Shown one piece after another: positions 1 through 5,746 of a stretch of 7,271 nucleotides of DNA. The stretch's first letter is position 1. Each line of letters opens with the position of its first letter. The notes beneath the pieces were generated by a model. That model was given only the letters and a program-made list of their open reading frames with translations. It searched no databases and was not told the DNA's origin. This DNA is from Bacteroidales bacterium 45-6 (GTDB taxonomy: Bacteria > Bacteroidota > Bacteroidia > Bacteroidales > Dysgonomonadaceae): positions 1 to 7,271 of the forward strand of contig MKRS01000513.1 of the NCBI GenBank assembly GCA_001897035.1, read 5' to 3'. The position numbers and the translations under genes are program-made.

Positions 1-160
1 TATATTGTGCCGATTGCTCCACCAGCTTGTATTGGCGGATCAGCGGATAATTGTCCACCGCCCGCCGCCTGCATTCGTCCAGGGACAGTCTGTCTTGTGC
101 TTGCAATGCACTTGCTGCTAAAGCAAACATGATAAAAATAGAAGTTGTTCGTTGTCTCAT
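1..160 (-). CDS. TolC-family outer-membrane efflux protein, N-terminal fragment
   Basis: Reading leftward from an ATG at 160-158, the first 53 codons encode a signal peptide (MRQRTTSIFIMFALAASALQ, then AQ) followed by LSLDECRRRAVDNYPLIRQY. The second stretch is the typical opening of a TolC/OEP repeat, in which a 'sLxecixxAlxnnPxi' helix starts just after the signal peptide. The family forms trimeric outer-membrane channels that partner with periplasmic adaptors and RND or ABC pumps. The gene runs off the left edge of the window, so the rest of the barrel and coiled coil cannot be seen. It lies 21 bases downstream of tetR on the same strand, so the two are probably cotranscribed, with the adaptor and pump genes expected beyond the edge. 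The call rests on the short N-terminus only; the frame and the signal peptide are clear. Confidence 0.72.
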   Translation of the reverse strand, partial: MRQRTTSIFIMFALAASALQAQDRLSLDECRRRAVDNYPLIRQYKLVEQSAQY

Positions 161-181
161 ACGTCCGCAATTTTGTTTTTC

Positions 182-793
182 TTATTCTTCAATTTGCAAC
201 ATTTCTTTTATCCATAGGGGGATCAGTGTGCGTCTCTGCTCTATCAATTGACGGAAATTATCATCCTCGATGTTGTACAGATGTTTCGCCAGAGGTGCGG
301 CGATCACTGGCATCACAGTGAGCGAAATCATATTCATGACAATATGTAGGGGTGAGATGGCTATCGACTGGGCTTCTAACTGTTCCATAATCTGCCTCGA
401 AAAATAGCTATCGCTTAGAAACTTGCTTGGTATCTTGGATTCCTTGATGAGGAGTTTGGGGTTGGCATATAGTTCGTTAAGCACAAAAAGCACCAGATTT
501 GGGGTGGCCAGCACGACATTCAGGTAGCCGTTCACGATCTCGTCAATTTTGTGCGACAAAGAAGTGGATGGCTCATTGATTATTTGTTGGAGAAAGGCAA
601 ACATCTCCTGAATGCTCTCGTTCATGATTATCCGGAAGAGTTTTTCCTTGCTTCGGAAATAGTAATGTAGCAAGGCTGAATTGATGCCAGCCATTTCCGC
701 AATTTCCCGTGTGCGTACTCCTTCGAAGCCTTTTTCCTGAAACAACTTGCGTGCGGCTTCTTTTATTTTCAATTCGGTGCTGTCGTGTTCCAT
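182..793 (-). CDS. TetR/AcrR-family transcriptional repressor
   Basis: This 203-residue protein has normal TetR length. Residues 8-53 form the DNA-binding domain: helix 1 (LKIKEAARKLFQEKGFEGV), then the helix-turn-helix at about 27-46, containing TREIAEMAGINSALLHYYF, then SKEKLF. The A-G-[IV]-x-x-x-x-[LI]-x-x-Y-F pattern is diagnostic. The C-terminal half is a mostly helical ligand-binding and dimerisation domain with no motif that reveals the ligand. The first gene downstream is a TolC-like channel, so this is most likely the local repressor of an efflux operon, relieved by a toxic or membrane-active compound. A palindrome-rich AT stretch 37-66 bases upstream of its start is a candidate operator, which would make it autoregulated. 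Family assignment is secure; regulon and ligand are inferred. Confidence 0.93.
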   Translation of the reverse strand: MEHDSTELKIKEAARKLFQEKGFEGVRTREIAEMAGINSALLHYYFRSKEKLFRIIMNESIQEMFAFLQQIINEPSTSLSHKIDEIVNGYLNVVLATPNLVLFVLNELYANPKLLIKESKIPSKFLSDSYFSRQIMEQLEAQSIAISPLHIVMNMISLTVMPVIAAPLAKHLYNIEDDNFRQLIEQRRTLIPLWIKEMLQIEE

Positions 794-819
794 CGTTTTG
801 AGTCTGTCGAATTATTTCG

Positions 820-827
820 CAAATATG
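820..827 (-). promoter_or_regulatory. Candidate -7 promoter box of the tetR operon
   Basis: On the minus strand these bases read CATATTTG, one mismatch from the Bacteroidota -7 consensus TAnnTTTG, 26 bases upstream of the tetR start codon. No good TTTG -33 element is found at the usual 19-21 base spacing, so the call is tentative. Confidence 0.35.
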
Positions 828-829
828 AA

Positions 830-859
830 TTAATCAATTGATTTAATTATTTGATTAAA
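830..859. promoter_or_regulatory. Candidate TetR operator: palindrome plus tandem half-site
   Basis: AATCAATTGATT at 832-843 is a perfect 12-bp palindrome. Its half-site recurs as TTGATTTAA (838-846) and TTGATTAAA (851-859), with the inverted form TTAATCAA at 830-837, so three copies lie within 30 bases. The cluster sits immediately upstream of the likely -7 box of tetR, where a TetR dimer would block RNA polymerase. The repeats are seen directly; binding by this TetR is inferred. The background is AT-rich, so chance symmetry is possible. Confidence 0.45.
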
Positions 860-923
860 ATATATTTTAACTAAGATAGGGCAAAAAAAGCAAATGCTAA
901 GCATCGGCCTCAGGGACAAAAGC

Positions 924-952
924 AAAAAAAAGCCACTTCATCGCGAAGTAGC
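924..952 (-). terminator. Rho-independent terminator of a minus-strand small RNA
   Basis: Read on the minus strand, GCTACTTC (952-945) pairs with GAAGTGGC (939-932). This gives eight consecutive pairs including one T-G wobble, around a 5-base loop, followed directly by eight T residues (931-924). That is a strong intrinsic terminator. It points away from the monooxygenase gene, so it cannot serve that gene; it ends transcripts coming from 1131 or beyond on the minus strand. Confidence 0.8.
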
Positions 953-1131
953 TCATTTACTAACCATTATAAATCATCTTATCTAACCATTTGAATGCTA
1001 TCTATTCCAAGTGATTTTCATACACTGGAATCATAGAAAAGGATATGACTTTAATTTTGACGGCATTTCCCAATGCCTTCCTTAAATCGAAATAAGAAAT
1101 CACACAACCAACTTCGTGTGGATTAGCTTAA
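924..1131 (-). ncRNA. Candidate Bacteroidales structured small RNA (~205 nt)
   Basis: A complete minus-strand transcription unit with no start-to-stop gene of its own. A perfect TAnnTTTG box lies at 1144-1137, so transcription should begin near 1130-1132; it would end at the strong terminator at 924-952. Between them are three more hairpins: CACAC/GTGTG arms at 1120-1116 and 1105-1101; GGCATT-GGGA-AATGCC at 1077-1062, with a perfect 6-bp stem and a GNRA-type loop; and a 9-bp stem with one bulge at 1031-1004. I recall closely similar sequence occurring repeatedly in Bacteroidales genomes, often annotated as short spurious ORFs. It could belong to the Bacteroidales-1 RNA class or a related family, but I cannot confirm that without a covariance-model search. 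The function is unknown. A translated alternative is discussed under findings. Confidence 0.65.
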
Positions 1132-1136
1132 CGATG

Positions 1137-1144
1137 CAAATGTA
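1137..1144 (-). promoter_or_regulatory. -7 promoter box of the candidate small RNA
   Basis: The minus strand reads TACATTTG, an exact match to the Bacteroidota -7 consensus TAnnTTTG, placed about 6 bases before the predicted RNA start. A matching -33 TTTG is not present at the usual spacing; CCTG at 1166-1163 is the closest element. The box overlaps the 10-bp palindrome TGTATATACA at 1141-1150. Confidence 0.55.
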
Positions 1145-1222
1145 TATACATATACTGTTAATCAGGTGTTTGTGCGTTACATTTTGTTTGTTGCCGGTTA
1201 CTTCCTTTGTTTTTTGCTGTTG

Positions 1223-1262
1223 TTTTGGGCGACAAACTGGGCGTTTTCTGGCTTTTGGGCGA
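1223..1262. repeat. Direct repeat TTTTGGGCGA x2, exactly 30 bp apart
   Basis: TTTTGGGCGA occurs at 1223-1232 and again at 1253-1262, with a related CTGGGCG between them (1238-1244). The copies are in phase at about three helical turns and lie 67-106 bases upstream of the monooxygenase start. They may be regulator half-sites for that gene. No TAnnTTTG box could be placed convincingly in 1145-1328, so the promoter of the downstream gene remains unresolved. Confidence 0.4.
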
Positions 1263-1328
1263 AACTTATCTGCTGGATAATCTGTTTAAGGATAGTAAGT
1301 CTCCGTAGGGATTTTAGAAAAAGGAAAA

Positions 1329-2324
1329 ATGAAAAAGATTGCTTTGTCGGTATTGGAATTGGCCGTGGTGAAAGAAGGCGGGACTGCCTTTACGGCTATT
1401 GAGGAAACTGTAGCTGTGGCACGTCGGGCAGAGGAACTGGGGCTTGGTCGGATTTGGCTGGCGGAACACCACAACTCCTGCAACATCGCGAGTTCGGCGA
1501 CCGCCGTGCTGATCGGCCATGTGGCCGGAAAAACAGAGAAAATACGGGTTGGTTCCGGCGGAATTATGCTTCCGAACCATGCCCCGTTGATTGTTGCGGA
1601 ACAATTTGGTACGCTCGAAACGCTCTATCCCGGCCGCATCGACCTGGGGCTTGGCCGGGCACCCGGAACAGATGAGCGAACGGCCAAGGCCATACGCCGA
1701 AAGAACATGGATGCTGCATTCCATTTTCCCGATGATGTGAGGGAATTGCAGCAATTTTTTGGAAATACGGATGAAAATGCACCTGTGCGGGCATTTCCGG
1801 GAGAAGGGTTGGATATCCCGATCTGGATATTGGGTTCCAGTACAGACAGTGCCTACGTGGCCGCCGAGTTGGGCTTGCCCTACGCTTTTGCCTCCCATTT
1901 TGCGCCCGGGCAACTCTATTGCGCTATCGAAATTTACCGTAGCCATTTTCGCCCGTCGAAAGCATTGGCAAAGCCTTATGTGCTGGTTTGTGCGAATGTG
2001 ATTGGAGCCGAAACGGACGAGGAGGCCAAGCGGCAGAGTTCGAGCATGCAGCGGATGTTTATCGGGATTATTACTGGCGAACGGCGTCCCTTGGCTCCGC
2101 CGCGCGATATTCCGTTTGCGTATGTGCAACACCCACAAATCAGGCAACACTTGGAGACGATGATGCAAGGAACATTCATTGGAGGCGAGGGCACCTTGCG
2201 GCGGGAGTTATCTGGTTTTCTCGAAAAGACGCAGGCTGACGAACTGATGATCACATCTTACCTCTACGACAAGGATGCAAAACTACGATCGCTCGAAATG
2301 GCTTGGAGAGCGATGAATGGTTGA
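1329..2324 (+). CDS. LLM-class flavin-dependent oxidoreductase (luciferase-like monooxygenase)
   Basis: This 331-residue TIM-barrel protein belongs to the bacterial luciferase-like group that includes E. coli YhbW. Diagnostic blocks in order are LSVLEL at 6-11, LAEHH at 44-48, [12 protein letters not shown] at 53-64, [14 protein letters not shown] at 74-87, AEQFGTLE at 90-97 and [15 protein letters not shown] at 101-115. Members use reduced FMN supplied by a separate reductase and oxygen to oxidise small substrates in the cytoplasm; the substrate of this subgroup is generally unknown. The ATG at 1329 follows AGGAAAA, an acceptable ribosome-binding region, and the family N-terminus begins right at it. 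The gene stands alone on the plus strand. It converges on a gene for a flavin-reductase-like protein, but that protein carries a signal peptide, so it is not an obvious reductase partner. Family is certain; reaction unknown. Confidence 0.95.
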   Translation: MKKIALSVLELAVVKEGGTAFTAIEETVAVARRAEELGLGRIWLAEHHNSCNIASSATAVLIGHVAGKTEKIRVGSGGIMLPNHAPLIVAEQFGTLETLYPGRIDLGLGRAPGTDERTAKAIRRKNMDAAFHFPDDVRELQQFFGNTDENAPVRAFPGEGLDIPIWILGSSTDSAYVAAELGLPYAFASHFAPGQLYCAIEIYRSHFRPSKALAKPYVLVCANVIGAETDEEAKRQSSSMQRMFIGIITGERRPLAPPRDIPFAYVQHPQIRQHLETMMQGTFIGGEGTLRRELSGFLEKTQADELMITSYLYDKDAKLRSLEMAWRAMNG

Positions 2325-2360
2325 ATAAATTGTACGGTGTGGAAATCTCCGGTATTTATT
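2324..2360. terminator. Candidate bidirectional terminator between convergent genes
   Basis: AATAAAT (2324-2330) and ATTTATT (2354-2360) form perfect inverted arms. An interior near-match of ACGG (2333-2336) with CCGGT (2349-2353) extends the stem after a small bulge. The structure spans both stop codons (TGA at 2322-2324, and TAA read from 2358-2356). Its AT-rich outer arms could act as A/T tracts for both directions. The bulge and the loop of about 12 bases make it only moderately convincing. Confidence 0.35.
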
Positions 2361-2997
2361 TTCTCACCCAAATGTGTACGATGTCCCCAAAAACAATCTT
2401 GTGGTAAGATCCGCCCGTTTTGTAGGCATCTTCATAGAAATCTTTGTTTTTCTGGGCGTACACTTCCTCGGGATTGATGGTATGCGTTTCTGCCAAGTCG
2501 CATTCGATAATAATCTTGGCTTCCTTGTAGCTGACCCGTCCCGAAGGCGTAATCAACGGAGTGAGGGGCGTCTTCTTCATTTTGTCTGAATCCCGTCCCG
2601 AACTGTTTCCAAAAGGCAAAAATGCAGGCTTGAACTGGTCGTCGAAATAAGCCATAGTGTATTTTTTGTCCTTCAGGATAAGTTCCAAGGTGTAGCGGGT
2701 GCCGCGAAGGTTGCAAAAAGTGGTAGGTTTCCCCATCAGAAAGCCCATTCCTCCATCGCCTGCCACCATCGAATTGTAATGATCGGGCAGTCCGGCGGTA
2801 ATCACGGTGTAGTCTTTGCCCACTAATTTGAATATGCTTTCCGGAAGTTGTTCCGGTGTGATTTCTACAAACAACTCGTTGAAAGACTTGTTTTTCAGAT
2901 TGCTATAATCGATTGTTGACTTGGAGACCGGGGTTTGGGCGCGGGCAACGAAACTAAGCATTCCCACGAAAATAAGGATTGGTAAGAATTTTTTCAT
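2356..2997 (-). CDS. Exported flavin-reductase-like (FMN-binding split-barrel) protein
   Basis: The protein has 213 residues. Residues 1-20 are a signal peptide (KK, hydrophobic core, then ARA before Q21) with no lipobox cysteine, so a periplasmic location is likely. The rest resembles Bacteroidota proteins of the flavin reductase-like family: ITPEQLPESIFKLVGKDY (46-63), VITAG (65-69), MGKPTTF (88-94), RGTRYTLELI (98-107), YFDDQF (117-122), SGRDSDK (133-139), LTPLITPSGRVSY, and a C-terminal YHKIVFGDIVHIWV strand. Cytoplasmic relatives have a tryptophan-containing 'tasWGalG' segment where this protein has VAGDGGMGF (78-86), so the flavin pocket may be altered. It is the third gene of an exbB-exbD run, 32 bases after exbD. 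It may act in periplasmic flavin, heme or iron redox chemistry, but that is inference. The fold is well supported. Confidence 0.8.
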   Translation of the reverse strand: MKKFLPILIFVGMLSFVARAQTPVSKSTIDYSNLKNKSFNELFVEITPEQLPESIFKLVGKDYTVITAGLPDHYNSMVAGDGGMGFLMGKPTTFCNLRGTRYTLELILKDKKYTMAYFDDQFKPAFLPFGNSSGRDSDKMKKTPLTPLITPSGRVSYKEAKIIIECDLAETHTINPEEVYAQKNKDFYEDAYKTGGSYHKIVFGDIVHIWVRK

Positions 2998-3029
2998 TGG
3001 ATTGGATCTGTTGGTGAGACAATTCGTGA

Positions 3030-3440
3030 TTATTTGTCTTTCTGGGTGAAAAGCACCATTTTTACTTTTGCCGCATTGCCAATATCAATCACATTGACAA
3101 TGTCTTGGAGGTTCAGTGCCTTGTCCGCTTGTAGAAGGACATTGATTTCTTCGTTTTCTTTCTTTTGGGCTACTATTGCCAGCAGGGCCGGTTCGATTTC
3201 CTCAAACAGGATTTCCTTGTCGTTCAAAAAGTAGTGGTGATCAGCAGTGATAGCCAGTTGTATGCTTTTCTTGTTGACAACTTCTGTCGAGGTCTTCGAG
3301 TTTGGCAGGGCCACTTTTATTGCCGCAGGCGTCACCAAGGTGGATATGATGAGAAAAAAGAGCAGCAAGAAGAACATGATGTCATTCAAGGAGGCTGTAT
3401 AAACTTCTGCCGATCGTTTTTTTCTTCGTTCTATTTTCAT
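3030..3440 (-). CDS. exbD: ExbD/TolR-family proton-channel subunit
   Basis: This 136-residue protein has usual ExbD length and layout. A basic cytoplasmic N-terminus (MKIERRKKRSAEVYTASLND) leads into a single membrane segment at about 21-38, then a periplasmic domain of about 95 residues. Asp20, in SLNDIMFFLLLFFLI, is the conserved aspartate that is protonated during rotation of the motor. LPNSKTS and the repeated-fold periplasmic domain ending in VKMVLF are also typical. It follows exbB by 39 bases and precedes the exported flavin-reductase-like gene by 32, so all three probably form one transcript. With ExbB it would convert proton flow into force on TonB or a TolA-like partner. No TonB gene is in this operon, so the partner must be encoded elsewhere. 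TolR is an alternative name; no tol-pal genes are nearby. Confidence 0.9.
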   Translation of the reverse strand: MKIERRKKRSAEVYTASLNDIMFFLLLFFLIISTLVTPAAIKVALPNSKTSTEVVNKKSIQLAITADHHYFLNDKEILFEEIEPALLAIVAQKKENEEINVLLQADKALNLQDIVNVIDIGNAAKVKMVLFTQKDK

Positions 3441-3479
3441 TGGATGAATGCTTATGGGTTTCTATAAAACATAATCGGG

Positions 3480-4187
3480 TCAGGCAGCCGTTTCGTTGCC
3501 TTTTTTGTAAGTGCGTATGGCCTTCAGCATCTCGTTGGAGTCTTTGTCGATTGTCAGGACGGCTTTGTCGATAAACCCGTTCAGCACATAATAGCCGGCG
3601 TAGGCAATGATTCCGACAAACAAACCTGCACCCGAACAGATCATTTTCTGGTAAAGTCCGTCGGAAATGCTGGCGATGTTGAGGTCGCCGCTCACGGAAA
3701 TGTTGTAGAAAATCTTGATGACCCCGAATATCGTACCCAAAAAGCCTAACATGGGCGCAATGGCTGCCGTGATTCCTAAATAATTCATCTGGTTTTCGAG
3801 CAACGAAATTTGCATCCGGGCTTCCATCTGCATCGACTCCTCGATTTCTTTATCTTCGTTTTCTATTTCTTTCAATCCGGCGGCGATCACTCTTGAAGTT
3901 GCCGTTTGTTTCTCCAGCGAAAATTTCACTGCCTTGTCGATTTTTTTCTCCTGCACCAGTTCCCACACGCGTGAAAACCAAAGCGCGTCTTTTTGTCCAA
4001 GCTTACGAATCACTAAGGTGCGGTTGATAATAACATAAATTGAAAGCAACGACAACAGGAATATGGGAACTAAAATCCATCCGCCTTTCATCAGCAAGTC
4101 AAAATAGCTTTCTTCTATCGCTTTGGGGTGTGGCGCTTCCGTCAATGTAGCGGTTGCTTGGAGGAAAATAGTCAATAAGTTCATCAT
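3480..4187 (-). CDS. exbB: ExbB/TolQ/MotA-family proton-channel protein
   Basis: The 235 residues contain three membrane segments: about 36-54 (after GGW), 138-160 and 182-205. A large cytoplasmic loop separates the first two and contains the charged helix NEDKEIEESMQMEARMQISL. The signature APMLGFLGTIFGVIKIF (144-160) and the SGAGLFVGIIAYAGYY segment (185-200) identify the TolQ/ExbB family, which assembles as a pentamer around ExbD in the inner membrane. Two ATGs are adjacent (4187 and 4184); either may start the protein. It is the first gene of the exbB-exbD-flavin reductase run and has a good -7 box about 87 bases upstream. The family is certain. Assignment to ExbB rather than TolQ follows only from the exbD neighbour and the lack of tolA, tolB or pal here. 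Confidence 0.92.
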   Translation of the reverse strand: MMNLLTIFLQATATLTEAPHPKAIEESYFDLLMKGGWILVPIFLLSLLSIYVIINRTLVIRKLGQKDALWFSRVWELVQEKKIDKAVKFSLEKQTATSRVIAAGLKEIENEDKEIEESMQMEARMQISLLENQMNYLGITAAIAPMLGFLGTIFGVIKIFYNISVSGDLNIASISDGLYQKMICSGAGLFVGIIAYAGYYVLNGFIDKAVLTIDKDSNEMLKAIRTYKKGNETAA

Positions 4188-4273
4188 CTCTAATACGGGT
4201 ATTTATTAAGTTTTGCTTGTTTATTTGCTTCTCAAGAATTACTTTTCAAAAATTTCACTCAACTAACGTTTGG

Positions 4274-4281
4274 CAAATATA
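4274..4281 (-). promoter_or_regulatory. -7 promoter box of the exbB operon
   Basis: The minus strand reads TATATTTG, an exact match to the Bacteroidota -7 consensus TAnnTTTG. It predicts a start site near 4268 and a leader of about 80 bases before the exbB ATG at 4187. No clear TTTG -33 element is present 19-21 bases upstream. No Fur-like palindrome was evident around it. Confidence 0.55.
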
Positions 4282-4315
4282 GCATCTTTCTTGGTGGATT
4301 CCGAGTTTTAAAATG

Positions 4316-4579
4316 TCAATAAATGTGTAAAAAGTACTTCGAAGTCTTCTTCTGGGATGATCTTTGTGCTATTTAAATCGGATCAAACGGCGATAGACTG
4401 GAAAAAGCGGATTGCGTCAGGAGAATGTCACATGTTTGGCATAAGGAGACTTCCCCGCATTCAGGAGCAGGAAACGCAGAGGGGCCGGAAAAATGGGACG
4501 GATGGTTTTGCATGGGCCTGCTTCCCGACTGGCAGTGCGTCTTGGCTCGCCTTCGAATGAAACGGGGTCGTTGCGGAAT
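4316..4579. other. Intergenic stretch with no recognisable gene
   Basis: These bases lie between the exbB promoter region and the 3' end of the lacI-type gene. Short open frames exist on both strands (for example 4357-4560 plus and 4461-4667 minus), but their translations show no domain, signal peptide or family-like motif, and they overlap each other and the regulator. A short palindrome, ACTTCGAAGT at 4337-4346, precedes a T-run when read on the minus strand. Its hairpin would have only three pairs, too weak to call a terminator for lacI. I see nothing else here. Confidence 0.5.
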
Positions 4580-5638
4580 TCACTCTTGTGCTGGCGTTGT
4601 TTTGGGGGCTTCCAACTGGTTGCCTGCCGCTTTTTTTACTGACGAACCTCGCACCGTGAGGATGCACGGGATTATCTTTTTTTCTATTTCTGTGCTTCCT
4701 TTAATCTGTTTCAGCAGCAGCTTGAAAGAGGTTTTGCCTATTTGGGCGGTTTGGTGTGTCATCGCCGATAGCGGAGGCGAAACATAATCGGCATGGATTT
4801 CGTCTATGTAGCCGATCAATGCGACATCGTCGGGAATGCGTAAGCCCTTGTCGCGGATGGCCTTGAACGCGCCAAATGCAAGGCTTTCCGAAAGGCATAA
4901 AAAAGCATCGGACGGATTGGCCAGTGCCAACAACCGGGATGCTGCCTCGTAGCCAAGCTCATAACCAATTTCTTTGCACACGACTAAGTCTTTGTCAATG
5001 GGAATTTTGTAGTCCCTCAATGCCTGGAGGTAGCCGTGCTTGCGTAGCTTCACGATGTTGAGATGGTTGGCGCCGCCAATAAATCCGATTCTCTTACGTC
5101 CGTTTTCCAACAAATGGGCAGTCGCTGTCTGTGCGGATTCCACATTGTCGGTAATCACGCAGGAGCTTTTTTCGGAAAGCCCGACCCTGTCGAAAAACAC
5201 CAGCGGGATGTTCTGGTCGAAAAGGACTTCGAAATGGGAAAAATCGGATGTCTGTTGCGAAACACAGGCCAAGATGCCTTCCACCCTGAAATTTATCAGG
5301 TTTTCAACACATTGTTTTTCTATCTCGTAGGTTTCATCGGAAGAAACGATTATCGTGGAATAGCCTTCCTTGACAGCCGCCTGGTTGATTGCACTAATGA
5401 TAGAAGAATAATAATAAGTGGCAATGTCCGGAACAATGATTCCGATGATTCTCGGTGAATTTTTCAGCAAGCTTACAGCAAAAGGGTTCGGACGATATTT
5501 TTTCTCCTTGGCCAATTTCCTAACCTTTTCTTTCATGGCATCACTCACTTCGCCGCTGTTTTTCAACGCCCGCGACACAGTCGATATGGATACGCCCAAT
5601 TCCTCGGCCAAATCTTTTAGGGAAACCGGTCTTTTCAT
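4580..5638 (-). CDS. LacI/GalR-family transcriptional regulator
   Basis: Starting at the ATG at 5638-5636, the protein has 352 residues, normal for the family. Residues 4-26 form the LacI helix-turn-helix (SLKDLAEELGVSISTVSRAL). The hinge region YRPNPFAVSLLKN follows near residue 48, then the periplasmic-binding-protein-like core (IIGIIVPDIATYYYSSII; ILACVSQQ; VFFDRVG; GRKRIGFIGG; CLSESLAFGAFKAI; IPDDVALIGYIDEIHADYVSPPLSAM). An in-frame start at 5872 would add 78 residues that are not LacI-like and would cover the divergent promoter region, so the shorter start is chosen. A family-typical palindrome lies 49-66 bases upstream of the start. The divergent AKR and ADH genes suggest it controls a sugar-oxidation operon and itself, probably with a sugar or sugar-acid effector. 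Family and start are secure; effector unknown. Confidence 0.93.
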   Translation of the reverse strand: MKRPVSLKDLAEELGVSISTVSRALKNSGEVSDAMKEKVRKLAKEKKYRPNPFAVSLLKNSPRIIGIIVPDIATYYYSSIISAINQAAVKEGYSTIIVSSDETYEIEKQCVENLINFRVEGILACVSQQTSDFSHFEVLFDQNIPLVFFDRVGLSEKSSCVITDNVESAQTATAHLLENGRKRIGFIGGANHLNIVKLRKHGYLQALRDYKIPIDKDLVVCKEIGYELGYEAASRLLALANPSDAFLCLSESLAFGAFKAIRDKGLRIPDDVALIGYIDEIHADYVSPPLSAMTHQTAQIGKTSFKLLLKQIKGSTEIEKKIIPCILTVRGSSVKKAAGNQLEAPKTTPAQE

Positions 5639-5663
5639 TTTTTGTTCAGGCTTTATTGCCGCA

Positions 5664-5694
5664 TAAAGATACGGATTTGGGTAAATAACGCAAA
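5664..5694 (-). promoter_or_regulatory. lacI-type gene promoter with -33 element inside the operator
   Basis: On the minus strand TTTG (5694-5691) is followed, after exactly 19 bases, by TATCTTTA (5671-5664). The Bacteroidota consensus is TTTG-N19-21-TAnnTTTG, so only the last base of the -7 box differs. Transcription would start near 5657, about 20 bases before the regulator's ATG. The -33 TTTG is part of one arm of the palindrome at 5687-5704, so a bound repressor would exclude polymerase. Confidence 0.55.
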
Positions 5695-5704
5695 CCTTTG
5701 CGTT
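5687..5704. promoter_or_regulatory. LacI/PurR-type operator palindrome
   Basis: AACGCAAA-CC-TTTGCGTT is an 18-bp site with two perfect 8-base arms. Its outer bases closely match the known PurR box (ACGCAAACGTTTGCGT) of this regulator family; the centre is CC rather than the usual CG. It lies between the LacI-type gene and the aldo/keto reductase gene, overlaps the -33 element of the regulator, and ends 42 bases before the -7 box of the reductase operon. It is the clear candidate binding site for the adjacent regulator. Confidence 0.75.
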
Positions 5705-5746
5705 CGAATTTTCATCATACCTCATACATCCGACACGACTATCGTT

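Noticed and set aside
51..251. Plus-strand frame of 66 codons at the left edge
   Set aside because: It is antisense to the TolC-like start and the end of tetR, and its product has no meaningful features.
1166..1402. Plus-strand frame with a GTG start encoding a hydrophobic 78-residue peptide
   Set aside because: The hydrophobicity comes from a T-rich, TTTTGGGCGA-repeat leader, and the frame runs 74 bases into the clearly real monooxygenase gene out of frame.
1314..2168. Long minus-strand open frame (284 codons)
   Set aside because: It is antisense to the monooxygenase gene; its translation shows no family motifs and is rich in His, Arg, Pro and Cys, as expected of a shadow frame.
4337..4346. 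ACTTCGAAGT palindrome as a lacI terminator
   Set aside because: Only three base pairs could form around the minimal loop, too weak for intrinsic termination despite a nearby T-run on the minus strand.
4357..4787. Two overlapping plus-strand open frames downstream of lacI
   Set aside because: No recognisable domains, no credible ribosome-binding context, and the second is antisense to the 3' end of the regulator.
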